Shown here one piece after another: positions 19,140 through 29,835 of a DNA stretch of 64,000 nucleotides. Origin of the DNA: Paraburkholderia sp. PREW-6R (GTDB lineage: Bacteria > Pseudomonadota > Gammaproteobacteria > Burkholderiales > Burkholderiaceae); assembly GCF_039621805.1 (NCBI RefSeq), contig NZ_CP155073.1, forward strand, positions 372,001 to 436,000, given 5' to 3'. Position 1 is the stretch's first letter. Each line of letters starts with the position of its first letter. The notes beneath the pieces are model-generated. The model did not search any database, was not told the origin of the DNA, and worked only from the letters and a program-made list of their open reading frames with translations. Both the position numbers and the translations under genes were made by a program.

Positions 19140-20375
19140 TCAGGTTCGCGCGGTCGAGCGGGCGCTGTCTCGTGTCTTCCGCGCATTCTGCGCGTTGTGC
19201 GCCGAGCGGCGGCGCGCATTGAGCTTCTTCAACCAGATCAGAAGGCCGGTCGCGCTCAGCACGGCGACCGCAACGCCCATCGCGCTAATCAGAATCCGTC
19301 CGCCCAGGCCGAGAATGCGGCCCGAATGCAGCGGGAACTGCACCTGCATGAAGACGTCACCCGCCGTGCCTTTGCCCGGAATCGACGCGCCGAGTGGCTG
19401 GCCGGTCGCCGCGTCCCAATACATCCACGGGTTGCCGAGGCCGAAGTCGCCGTGGTCGTTGCCGGTCGCGTAAAAGCCGACGCCGTACGCATGCATGAAC
19501 TCCGCGTAATAGAGGCCGCCCGGCGCGACTTTCAGGCGTTGGGCTTTGCCGGCGTCTTCCGCGAGCCGCACGATGGTCTCGCGGCTCAACACCGGCTCGC
19601 CGGGTTGAGCGGGACGCAGCAATTCGGGATTGTTGATCGGGTCCGGCGTGAGCGGCGAAAGCAGCGAGACGAGCGGCCGCACCACCGGTCGTGACAGATT
19701 CATCGAGATCGACGTCAATGCAATCACCATCAGCACGCCCCAGATCCAGACGCCGCCGGAACGATGCAGGTCGAACGTGAGCGCGTAGCCGCCACGCCGG
19801 AGGCGGAACGCGAACGACTTACGCCATGCCTTGAAGCTCGGAAACGAAAGCCACAGCGCGACCATGCTGTCGAAAAACCATACGATGCCGACAATGCCCA
19901 TCAACCACGTGCCGATGTCGATGCCGCCCGTAAATGGCAGATGCAGCGTGTAGTGCAGCTTGTAGATAAACGGAATCAGATTGATCCTGGCGAGCGAGAC
20001 GGCGCCCCATTCGCGACGGCCCTGAATGGCGCCGGTTGCCGGATCGACGGCGATCTGATTGAAATCGAGCGGGTAGGGCTGCCGGGTGGCCGGGTTCACG
20101 CGCGGCGACACCATCATGAGAAGCGTGCGGCCAGGTTCCGCGTCGAGTGGGAGATAGGTGACCTGGACGCGCGGATCGGCGGCTTCGACCCGGCGCGCGA
20201 GTACCAGACCAGGCAGCGCCGGCGCGTCGGTGCGCGCATTGAAAAACGACGGATTCAACGCCGCGTCCAGTTCGTGATCCCATGCGATGATCGCGCCAGT
20301 CAGCCCGGCGACAAACAGGAAGAGCGCGGTGGCGATACCCAGCCAGCGATGAAGCCGCACGAACTGCCGCCTCAT
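19140..20375 (-). CDS. PepSY-associated membrane protein, probable ferric-siderophore reductase type
   Basis: This 411-residue protein has four membrane segments (near residues 10-35, 145-165, 205-228 and 370-392) and two PepSY-type periplasmic stretches, with conserved membrane histidines (LHRWLG, WDHEL). Members next to TonB receptors reduce ferric-siderophore complexes. A Fur-like sequence lies upstream (20440-20458), which supports iron regulation, though no receptor gene is adjacent. The gene runs against purU and is followed by the shared terminator. Confidence 0.8.
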   Translation of the reverse strand: MRRQFVRLHRWLGIATALFLFVAGLTGAIIAWDHELDAALNPSFFNARTDAPALPGLVLARRVEAADPRVQVTYLPLDAEPGRTLLMMVSPRVNPATRQPYPLDFNQIAVDPATGAIQGRREWGAVSLARINLIPFIYKLHYTLHLPFTGGIDIGTWLMGIVGIVWFFDSMVALWLSFPSFKAWRKSFAFRLRRGGYALTFDLHRSGGVWIWGVLMVIALTSISMNLSRPVVRPLVSLLSPLTPDPINNPELLRPAQPGEPVLSRETIVRLAEDAGKAQRLKVAPGGLYYAEFMHAYGVGFYATGNDHGDFGLGNPWMYWDAATGQPLGASIPGKGTAGDVFMQVQFPLHSGRILGLGGRILISAMGVAVAVLSATGLLIWLKKLNARRRSAHNAQNARKTRDSARSTART

Positions 20376-20439
20376 GCGCGAGCCAACGAATAGAGGCGGA
20401 AATTAAGACGGAACATCACGGCGAGCGTTTGAAAAGGTA

Positions 20440-20458
20440 AATGGGAATTGTTCTCATC
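20440..20458 (-). promoter_or_regulatory. Fur-box candidate upstream of the PepSY gene
   Basis: On the minus strand the 19 bases read GATGAGAACAATTCCCATT, with 6 of 9 paired positions across the centre and a good match to the Fur consensus of interleaved GATAAT-type units. It lies 65 bases before the PepSY start, where a repressor would cover a promoter. Confidence 0.45.
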
Positions 20459-20499
20459 TTATTGAATCGCGCGCCGCGCTGCAAGTCTTTCGTAAGTGC

Positions 20500-20523
20500 A
20501 AAAAAAACGGCACCGAAGTGCCG
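20500..20523 (-). terminator. Rho-independent terminator after the AI-2E family gene
   Basis: On the minus strand the stem CGGCAC, tetraloop TTCG, stem GTGCCG is followed by eight T. It is 33 bases downstream of the AI-2E family gene stop and ends the uvrA-permease transcript. Confidence 0.88.
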
Positions 20524-20555
20524 CTCTCATCTGCGTCCGCGCAAGGCCGCTATGT

Positions 20556-21641
20556 TCAGACGAGCCGTAAGTAAATCAGCTCCCGCTTGATATACGCATA
20601 GAAGATCGGCGCCGCGACCACGCCCGGAATGCCGAATGCGGCTTCCATCACGAGCATTGCGATCAGCAGTTCCCACGCGCGCGCCTCGATCTGTCCGCCG
20701 ACGATCCGAGCGTTCAAAAAGTACTCGAGTTTGTGAATCAGAATGAGGAACACGAGCGACATCACCGCCGCCGGAAAACTCACCGACAGCGCGACCGCGA
20801 CGATGATCGTGTTCGAAATCAGATTGCCGATCACCGGCAGCAGACCGATGATGAACGTGACGAGCACCAGCGTCTTGGAGAGCGGCAGCCGGTCGTGGAA
20901 GATCGGCAGAATGATCAGCAGGAAAATGCCGGTGAACACCGCATTGATCGCGGAGATTTTCACCTGCGCGAAAACAATGCGGCGAAACGCGTCGGCAAAT
21001 CGTGTGACGCGCGTGACGAAAGCCGTGGAAAGCGGCAACCGGTGCATCTGCTTTTGGGCGCCGACCGCGATGATCGCGCCAATGATCATGCCGATCAGGA
21101 TATGCGTGAACGCGCGCGCCGCCGTTTTGCCGCTTTGCTGCAGCATGCCCGCATGCGTCTGCATCAGTTCAGCCGCCTTGCTTTTCATCTGTTCGGCGTC
21201 GACCGGCAGATAGTTGGCGACAAACTGCGGAATGCGCCCGCGCGCCTGGTCAATCAGCTGCATGGCCTGATCGAGCAGCGCGTGCACGCTCGGCACATCG
21301 TTCTCGAAGTGCTCGATGATGCCGAGTGTGAGCCCGGTGAGCCCGCCCACGATCACCGTGGAGAGAATCACCACGGCGAGCCAGCGCGCCCGCTTGCTGG
21401 ACATGTGCTTCTCGATACGCGGGGCGATCGTGTGGACGAGCTGGAACACCAGCAGCCCGGCGAGCAATGCGCCGAGTAGCCTGAGTTCGATCACCCCCCA
21501 CATTCCGATCAGCATCAGCGCGTAGCTGCCGATTTCGACTGCCGACAGCTTCGGCAGGCTCATGTCGCTAGTCAGCCTGACCGGGCGTGGGCGTAGGTCC
21601 TGCACCTGCCCGTCGTCGCGCGCGTGAATCCGCTTGGCCAT
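20556..21641 (-). CDS. AI-2E family transporter (PerM/YdiK type)
   Basis: The 361-residue protein has about eight membrane segments, a long amphipathic periplasmic loop after the third, and the conserved C-terminal FFNARIVGGQIEAR-like block (EYFLNARIVGGQIEA) typical of the AI-2E/PerM family. Members move autoinducer-2, sodium or unknown solutes; the name does not fix the substrate here. The ATG at 21641 is preceded by a GGAGA site and is 33 bases after the uvrA stop, so it is probably co-transcribed with uvrA. Confidence 0.85.
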   Translation of the reverse strand: MAKRIHARDDGQVQDLRPRPVRLTSDMSLPKLSAVEIGSYALMLIGMWGVIELRLLGALLAGLLVFQLVHTIAPRIEKHMSSKRARWLAVVILSTVIVGGLTGLTLGIIEHFENDVPSVHALLDQAMQLIDQARGRIPQFVANYLPVDAEQMKSKAAELMQTHAGMLQQSGKTAARAFTHILIGMIIGAIIAVGAQKQMHRLPLSTAFVTRVTRFADAFRRIVFAQVKISAINAVFTGIFLLIILPIFHDRLPLSKTLVLVTFIIGLLPVIGNLISNTIIVAVALSVSFPAAVMSLVFLILIHKLEYFLNARIVGGQIEARAWELLIAMLVMEAAFGIPGVVAAPIFYAYIKRELIYLRLV

Positions 21642-21674
21642 GGCGTGTTCCGTCTCCAACCGAGTTGTGCTGCG

Positions 21675-24548
<2,874 letters not shown>

Positions 24549-24904
24549 GGATTCATTCCATGAACTGGCGGGAGAGAGGAAGGCTAAACCTGCTACTATA
24601 ACGACTTTTCAAGACCGCCGTTACGGGTTCCTGACGGCCTGAACAGGGCCAAAGGCGTGCTGTAAGACAGCGGTCCAGCGCCGCGGGGAAGAGGTCTAAC
24701 TGGGGCCGTTTTCCGCGACTGCAAGGCCATTGCGAGGCACCCCGTGAAGCGGTAGCAGGTGTAGAGCGAAGCCGCCGGTCGCGAGCCGCGCCGCGTGCTT
24801 CGCGTCATTTCGCCGCCTCTGCGGCAGGCCGCGTGAAGCGCGGCTGTCTCGCCGGGCCGGCACGTTCCCGGCATCATGCCCAGCTCAATCTAAGAACGTT
24901 CCCG
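24549..24904. other. Divergent gap between uvrA and the YajR-like gene
   Basis: No gene is supported in these 356 bases. On the minus strand a TATAGT hexamer lies close to uvrA and could be its -10. A 9-base word ACGTTCCCG occurs twice near the MFS start (about 24862 and 24896). CTGTAAGACAG near 24659 has the right ends but the wrong length for a LexA site. Confidence 0.4.
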
Positions 24905-26092
24905 ATGTCCAATCCGTCCGCCACCTCCTCACGCATGAGCGCGTCTGAAATGCGCGCGACCGTGTCGCTCGCCGCTATCTTCGCGCTGCGCATGCTCGGT
25001 CTGTTCATGATCATGCCGGTGTTCTCGATCTATGCGAAAACCATCCCTGGCGGCGATAACGTGCTGCTGGTCGGTATCGCGCTCGGTGCGTACGGCGTCA
25101 CGCAGTCCATGCTGTATATCTTCTACGGCTGGGTTTCCGACAAGATCGGCCGCAAACCGGTCATTGCGACTGGCCTGCTCATCTTCGCGCTCGGCAGTTT
25201 CGTCGCGGCGGGCGCGCATGACATGACGTGGATCATCGTCGGGCGGGTCATTCAGGGTATGGGTGCGGTGTCGTCCGCGGTGATCGCGTTCATCGCCGAT
25301 CTGACCGCCGAGGAGCATCGCACCAAGGCTATGGCAATGGTCGGCGGCAGCATCGGCATGTCGTTCGCAGTCGCGATCGTCGGCGCGCCGATCGTGTTCC
25401 AGTGGGTCGGCATGAGCGGCCTGTTTACGCTGGTCGGCATCTTTTCCATTCTCGCGATCGGCGTAGTGCTGTGGGTCGTGCCCGACGCGCCGAAGCCGGT
25501 CCACGTGCGCGCGCCGTTTGCCGAAGTACTGCACAACGTCGAACTGCTGCGCCTGAACTTTGGCGTGCTCGTGCTGCATGCGACGCAAACCGCGCTCTTT
25601 CTCGTCGTGCCGCGCATTCTCGAAGCCGGCGGCCTGCCGGTCGCGTCGCACTGGAAAGTGTATCTGCCGGTCATGGGCCTTTCGTTCGTGATGATGGTGC
25701 CCGCGATCATCGCCGCCGAAAAGCGCGGCAAGATGAAAATCGTGCTGCTGTCCGCTATCGGTCTTATCCTGATCGGACAGTTGTTATTAGGCGTCGCCGC
25801 GCATACGATTCTGACTGTGGCCGCGATCCTCTTCGTCTACTTTCTCGGCTTCAACATTCTCGAGGCGTCGCAGCCTTCGCTGGTGTCGAAGCTGGCGCCG
25901 GGAACCCGCAAGGGCGCGGCCGCCGGCGTGTACAACACCACGCAGTCAATAGGCCTTGCATTAGGTGGAGTGGCAGGCGGCTGGCTGCTGAAAGCGGATG
26001 GAGCAAGCGCGGTGTTCTTCGCTTGCTCGGGACTGGTTTTGTGCTGGCTTATAATCGCCGCCAACATGAAGCCGCCGCCGCGTAAAGCGTAG
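24905..26092 (+). CDS. MFS transporter, YajR-like, without the C-terminal YAM domain
   Basis: The 395-residue protein has 12 membrane segments and resembles E. coli YajR closely in the first half (SLAAIFALRMLGLFMIMPV, then the A motif GWVSDKIGRKPVI and RVIQGMGA). E. coli YajR has an extra soluble ferredoxin-like YAM domain after the last helix; this protein ends right after helix 12. The start is the ATG at 24905, although no good ribosome-binding site precedes it. It lies between uvrA and ssb, the usual betaproteobacterial position. Confidence 0.85.
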   Translation: MSNPSATSSRMSASEMRATVSLAAIFALRMLGLFMIMPVFSIYAKTIPGGDNVLLVGIALGAYGVTQSMLYIFYGWVSDKIGRKPVIATGLLIFALGSFVAAGAHDMTWIIVGRVIQGMGAVSSAVIAFIADLTAEEHRTKAMAMVGGSIGMSFAVAIVGAPIVFQWVGMSGLFTLVGIFSILAIGVVLWVVPDAPKPVHVRAPFAEVLHNVELLRLNFGVLVLHATQTALFLVVPRILEAGGLPVASHWKVYLPVMGLSFVMMVPAIIAAEKRGKMKIVLLSAIGLILIGQLLLGVAAHTILTVAAILFVYFLGFNILEASQPSLVSKLAPGTRKGAAAGVYNTTQSIGLALGGVAGGWLLKADGASAVFFACSGLVLCWLIIAANMKPPPRKA

Positions 26093-26224
26093 CAGGCTCT
26101 CACGACATACCCAGAACTCACCCGGCAGCGGGGCTGAGGCGCAGTTCTGGTCTCGGGCCGCCGGCCATGAGACGCGAATCGCGCATTGCCGCGTTGCCCG
26201 CAATGGAATCAACAGGAGAAACTC

Positions 26225-26764
26225 ATGGCATCCGTGAACAAGGTCATTCTCGTCGGCAATCTCGGAGCCGATCCGGAAGTCCGTTATCTTCCGAGCGGCG
26301 ACGCAGTGGCGAACATCCGCCTTGCGACGACCGACCGGTATAAGGACAAAGCGTCCGGTGAAATGAAAGAAGCCACCGAATGGCACCGTGTGTCGTTCTT
26401 CGGCCGGCTCGCCGAAATCGTGTCCGAATATCTGAAAAAGGGCTCGTCGGTGTATCTGGAAGGACGCATTCGTACGCGCAAGTGGCAGGCGCAAGACGGC
26501 ACCGACCGCTATTCGACGGAAATCGTCGCCGAGCAGATGCAAATGCTGGGTGGCCGCGGTGGCTCGATGGGCGGCGGTGGCGACGAAGGTGGCTATAGCC
26601 GTGGCGAGCCGTCTGAGCGCAGCGGCGGCGGTGGCCGCGCGGCGTCCGGTGGCGCGCGTGGTGGCAGCGGCGGCAGCGGCGGCGGTGGCGGCGCTGGTTC
26701 GAACCGCCCGAGCGCACCGGCCGGCGGCGGGTTCGACGAGATGGACGACGATATTCCGTTCTAA
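26225..26764 (+). CDS. ssb: Single-stranded DNA-binding protein
   Basis: SSB coats single-stranded DNA in replication, recombination and repair. Of 179 residues, 1-110 form the OB fold ([19 protein letters not shown]), residues about 112-165 are a Gly/Ser/Arg-rich linker, and the C-terminus is the acidic tip DEMDDDIPF that binds partner proteins. A ribosome-binding site (CAGGAG) is upstream. A strong terminator follows at 26851. Confidence 0.97.
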   Translation: MASVNKVILVGNLGADPEVRYLPSGDAVANIRLATTDRYKDKASGEMKEATEWHRVSFFGRLAEIVSEYLKKGSSVYLEGRIRTRKWQAQDGTDRYSTEIVAEQMQMLGGRGGSMGGGGDEGGYSRGEPSERSGGGGRAASGGARGGSGGSGGGGGAGSNRPSAPAGGGFDEMDDDIPF

Positions 26765-26850
26765 CGCCGCATGACACGCGTGCCGCAGATCATCGTTACC
26801 TGACGGCCCAGGCATCCAGCGTGTGATTCGCTGACTCAACAGCACATCGA

Positions 26851-26884
26851 GCGGGGATGAGACGTATGTCTTATCCCCGCTTTT
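26851..26884 (+). terminator. Rho-independent terminator after ssb
   Basis: A 13-bp stem with one G-T pair (GCGGGGATGAGAC against GTCTTATCCCCGC), a GTAT loop and TTTT end lie 87 bases downstream of ssb. Confidence 0.9.
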
Positions 26885-26955
26885 CATTGCTTCGCGAGAA
26901 TGGAAGGTGAACCAGTTGAAGCCGCGAGCCAAAGGATGCGCGCACAACGATGCGC

Positions 26956-27029
26956 TATAAATAGGCACCATTGCACCAACAACGAGCAAAACGTCGTGCG
27001 TCGCGCTGCGCGCAGCTTTTTAATTTTTT
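26956..27029 (+). ncRNA. Small-RNA candidate between ssb and the zinc-ribbon gene
   Basis: A TATAAA hexamer (26956-26961) sits about 45 bases before a GC-rich hairpin (27005-27016, GCTG-CGCG-CAGC) that ends in TTTTTAATTTTTT. The ssb terminator upstream means that the transcript would need its own start. The coding capacity between is poor. The -35 region is weak, so this is an inference from signal order only. Confidence 0.25.
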
Positions 27030-27106
27030 CACACTTGCTCTTCCGGTCTCAGCCGATCGATACTGAATTCGCCCGCGTTGTCTCCTCGGCGGGTGCATCA
27101 GTCTTG

Positions 27107-27132
27107 GCCCGCGCGCCACGCGGGCTTCTTTT
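27107..27132 (+). terminator. Terminator-like hairpin upstream of the zinc-ribbon gene
   Basis: A 7-bp stem GCCCGCG / CGCGGGC with a 5-base loop is followed by TTCTTTT. It lies 68 bases before the small gene at 27200 and could end a short leader or small RNA, or act as an attenuator for that gene. Confidence 0.5.
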
Positions 27133-27199
27133 CCGCAGTGTGAGGCCGTTTTCGCCGCAATGGTTGAACGGTTCCGGCTTTTTCTCCCGGAGGCCCGCG

Positions 27200-27427
27200 A
27201 TGGAAATCTGTGACGAATGCTCCCGGATCGAGGGGCGTCCGGTCGATGTCCAGAGACAAGCCGGTCTTACGTTAATCGGCGTTGCCGAATGCAACGGGCA
27301 GCTCGCGCTCGAGCATTACCGCTGCAACCATTGCCGTGCCGTGATCGCGCGCCGTTTCACCGGCGACTCCGACGAGCGTGTGTGGAGCGTGGTGGAAGTC
27401 GCCCGCGAGGACAGTGCGCGCCGTTAG
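27200..27427 (+). CDS. Small protein with paired CxxC motifs (zinc-ribbon-like)
   Basis: The 75-residue product has CDEC at residues 4-7 and CNHC around residue 43, spaced like a zinc ribbon. I do not recognise a named family; the role is unknown. The start is chosen from the ribosome-binding site (CCGGAGG) 6-12 bases upstream and the first Cys pair right after Met. The frame stays open upstream to 26900, but that part is low-quality coding. A 272-base gap with a promoter-like site separates it from the MaoC gene. Confidence 0.65.
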   Translation: MEICDECSRIEGRPVDVQRQAGLTLIGVAECNGQLALEHYRCNHCRAVIARRFTGDSDERVWSVVEVAREDSARR

Positions 27428-27553
27428 CCGAACCGCGCACATTCATTCCAAAACACTTTCCGTGACCCACCAAGGGTAAACCTTGGACCGTGATCTGGCG
27501 GCCCTGAGCGGCCCAATTACGCCGACTCTCCCGCAACGGAACACTTTCCCGTC

Positions 27554-27582
27554 TTGACATTCATCCCGCACCCGACAATACT
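27554..27582 (+). promoter_or_regulatory. Promoter candidate for the itaconate-type cluster
   Basis: A perfect TTGACA (27554-27559) with a 17-base spacer and AATACT (27577-27582, 4 of 6) gives a sigma-70-like promoter 118 bases before the MaoC start. The inverted repeat at 27594-27623 begins about 11 bases downstream of the -10. Confidence 0.5.
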
Positions 27583-27593
27583 TCATCCATAGT

Positions 27594-27623
27594 TTGTACG
27601 GACAAAGTAACAAAGACGTACAA
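27594..27623 (+). promoter_or_regulatory. Inverted repeat, candidate operator for the GntR regulator
   Basis: The arms TTGTACG (27594-27600) and CGTACAA (27617-27623) are perfectly complementary with a 16-base spacer that itself contains ACAAAG twice. It covers the expected transcription start of the promoter at 27554, a position used by repressors. The only regulator in the cluster is the GntR-type gene at 33635. Confidence 0.4.
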
Positions 27624-27699
27624 GCAGGCCACAGCGACAATTTTCATGGAATCGGAGTGAGCGCCACATCGCTGACCCCGGTCGACACAGGAGACAAGT

Positions 27700-28200
27700 A
27701 TGGAGTCCGAAGTCGTAAGCAAACCCCGTATCCGCGCCAGCTACGGCCGCTACCTCGAAGATTTCAACGTGGGCGATATCTACGAGCACCGGCCGGGCCG
27801 CACCATCACCGAAGCCGACAATATTCACTTCTCGCTGCTGACGATGAACTTCCATCCCATGCATTGCGACGCTGCTTACGCCGCGAAAAGCGAATTCGGC
27901 CAACTGCTGGTCAACAGCGGCTTGACGGTCGCGGTCGTGCTGGGGCTCACGGTGAACGACGTGAGTGGCAAAGCGATCGCCAACCTGGGATGGAAAGAAA
28001 TCCGCCTGACGGGTCCGGTTTTCTGCGGCGACACGATCTATGCGGAGTCCGAAGTGCTGGAAAAGCGGGAGTCGAAATCGCGCCCGGGGCAGGGCATTGT
28101 CACGGTGCATACGCGCGCGTTCAAGCAGGATGGCTCGCCGATCATGGATTTCGTGCGTAGTGCGCTCGTACCCCAACGCGGCCACGGCGTCGACGATTGA
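27700..28200 (+). CDS. MaoC-family (R)-specific hydratase, probable itaconyl-CoA hydratase
   Basis: The 166-residue protein is a single hot-dog fold of the MaoC type with the hydratase region ADNIHFSLLTMNFHPMHCD (about residues 43-61), which carries the catalytic Asp/His pair. An AGGAGA site precedes the ATG. In the pathway known from Pseudomonas aeruginosa and Yersinia (Ict, Ich, Ccl), a MaoC protein hydrates itaconyl-CoA to citramalyl-CoA. The CoA-transferase and CitE lyase in the same cluster fit that assignment; mesaconyl-CoA hydration is an alternative. Confidence 0.75.
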   Translation: MESEVVSKPRIRASYGRYLEDFNVGDIYEHRPGRTITEADNIHFSLLTMNFHPMHCDAAYAAKSEFGQLLVNSGLTVAVVLGLTVNDVSGKAIANLGWKEIRLTGPVFCGDTIYAESEVLEKRESKSRPGQGIVTVHTRAFKQDGSPIMDFVRSALVPQRGHGVDD

Positions 28201-28268
28201 CAGGGGCTCCCGCATTTCACCGTCTGGTCTGAACGTCGTTTTCCGCGGCGGGCGGGCGCAGAACGCAA

Positions 28269-28298
28269 CACAAAGCAGCGCAAAGCAGCACAAAGCGT
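28269..28298 (+). repeat. Three 10-bp tandem repeats upstream of the MFS gene
   Basis: Three units of CACAAAGCAG (second CGCAAAGCAG, third CACAAAGCGT) lie head to tail in the gap between the MaoC and MFS genes. They could be a binding-site array or a slippage product; no promoter was identified beside them. Confidence 0.5.
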
Positions 28299-28443
28299 CA
28301 CCCATGCATCACTAAAAAAACGAAGTGACCAACCCACGCCGACCCGTGCGCAAGAAACGGGCGGCGCGCTGATTCCGGCGACGCCAGCAAGGCGCCGCAA
28401 TCCAGCGGCATGAATCCGTTGCATGCACACCAAGGAGACAAAG

Positions 28444-29829
28444 GTGGCTATCGGTATCGTCAACTCGGGCGCGCGACTCGATCGCCTGCCTATCGCGTCG
28501 TTTCACTGGAAGGTGCTCGGTCTCATCAGCGCGGGCGCATTTCTCGATGCCTTCGACATCTATCTCGCCGCCGGCGCACTGGGCGCGATGGTCAAGGCCG
28601 GCTTCTCCGATCTGAAGCTGAACGCACTCTTCATCTCGGTGACGTTTCTCGGCATGCTGATTGGCGCGGGCTTCGCCGGCTATCTCGGCGACCGCTTCGG
28701 CCGCCGATCGTCGTACCAGACCAATCTGCTGATTTTCGGTGTCGCGTCGATCGCGGCGTGCTTCGTGCCGAACATGACGTGGCTGATCGTCCTGCGTCTC
28801 ATTATGGGCGTGGGCCTCGGCGCGGAACTGGTGGTCGCCGCGGGCACCTTGTGCGAGTTCATTCCGCCGGCCTCGCGCGGACGCTGGACCGCGCTGCTCG
28901 CGCTGATCATCAACTCCGGCTTGCTGGTGTCGACGGCGATCGGCTACGTCGTGATTCCGCTTCTCGGCTGGCGCTATATGTTCGGCATTGCCGGCGTGGG
29001 CGCGATCATCGTGTGGGTGCTGCGCCATCGCATGCCGGAGTCGCCGCGCTGGCTTGAATCGGTCGGCCGCACCGACGAAGCCGAAGCAACCGTCTCGGCA
29101 ATCGAGCAGGAAGTGCAGCGTCAGAAAGGGCCGCTGCCGCCGGTCACGCGCACCGAAAGCCTCGAAGTGCCGAAAGCGCCGTTCTCCGCGCTGTTTTCCC
29201 AGTCGATGCTGGGCCGCACGCTCGTCGCCGTGCTGACCGCGGTCGCCGTAAACATTTCGGTGTACGGCTTCGTCGCGTGGCTGCCGACGTTCTTCGTGAA
29301 GGAAGGGCTCACGATCGTGCAATCGCTCGGCTTCACCACGCTGATGGCGTTCGGCGCGCCCGGCGGCGCGTTGATCGGCTTTCTTTGCGCGGACCGGATC
29401 GGCCGGGCGCGCGGCCTCGTGATCTTCTCCGTCGCGACGATCGTGGTCGGCTTCATTTATCCGAACATGCATGCGGGGTGGGCGATCAGCAGTGTCGGCT
29501 TTGTTCTCGTCACGTGCATCTATACGGTCACCACACTTGGTCTGTTCGCCTATATCCCCGAACTGTTCCCGACCGAACTGCGCCTGCGTGGCACCGGCAC
29601 GGCGGGCGTCTGCGGACGCGCCGCGTCGATGAGCACGCCTTACCTCGCGGTACTGCTCTACAACTCGTTCGGTGTGTCCGGTGTGCTGGCGATGGTGAGC
29701 GGCGTGCTCGCACTTCTGGTGGTGGGCATTCTGCTGCTGCGCGTGGAAACCAATCAGCACGCGCTCGAACGCATCTCGCCGAGCCTCGACACCGACTCCG
29801 ATTCGCTGCCCGCTACCCAGCAAGGATAA
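28444..29829 (+). CDS. MFS metabolite:H+ symporter of the catabolic cluster
   Basis: A 12-helix MFS transporter of 461 aa with the A motif GYLGDRFGRRSS and PESPRWL after helix 6, like the aromatic-acid and sugar symporter families. I use the GTG at 28444 as start because an ideal AAGGAG site lies 6 bases upstream; an in-frame ATG at 28423 precedes that site and would add 7 residues. It stands between the MaoC and MmgE/PrpD genes, so it probably imports the acid that the cluster degrades, in place of the TRAP transporter found in some itaconate operons. Confidence 0.78.
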   Translation: MAIGIVNSGARLDRLPIASFHWKVLGLISAGAFLDAFDIYLAAGALGAMVKAGFSDLKLNALFISVTFLGMLIGAGFAGYLGDRFGRRSSYQTNLLIFGVASIAACFVPNMTWLIVLRLIMGVGLGAELVVAAGTLCEFIPPASRGRWTALLALIINSGLLVSTAIGYVVIPLLGWRYMFGIAGVGAIIVWVLRHRMPESPRWLESVGRTDEAEATVSAIEQEVQRQKGPLPPVTRTESLEVPKAPFSALFSQSMLGRTLVAVLTAVAVNISVYGFVAWLPTFFVKEGLTIVQSLGFTTLMAFGAPGGALIGFLCADRIGRARGLVIFSVATIVVGFIYPNMHAGWAISSVGFVLVTCIYTVTTLGLFAYIPELFPTELRLRGTGTAGVCGRAASMSTPYLAVLLYNSFGVSGVLAMVSGVLALLVVGILLLRVETNQHALERISPSLDTDSDSLPATQQG

Positions 29830-29835
29830 ATCGAC

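Noticed and set aside
24640..24700. LexA box for uvrA
   Set aside because: CTGTAAGACAG has the ends of the consensus, but only 3 bases between them instead of 8.
26900..27199. Longer version of the small CxxC protein (175 codons)
   Set aside because: The upstream 100 codons have no family character, include the terminator-like hairpin, and lack a ribosome-binding site; the ATG at 27200 has a good one.
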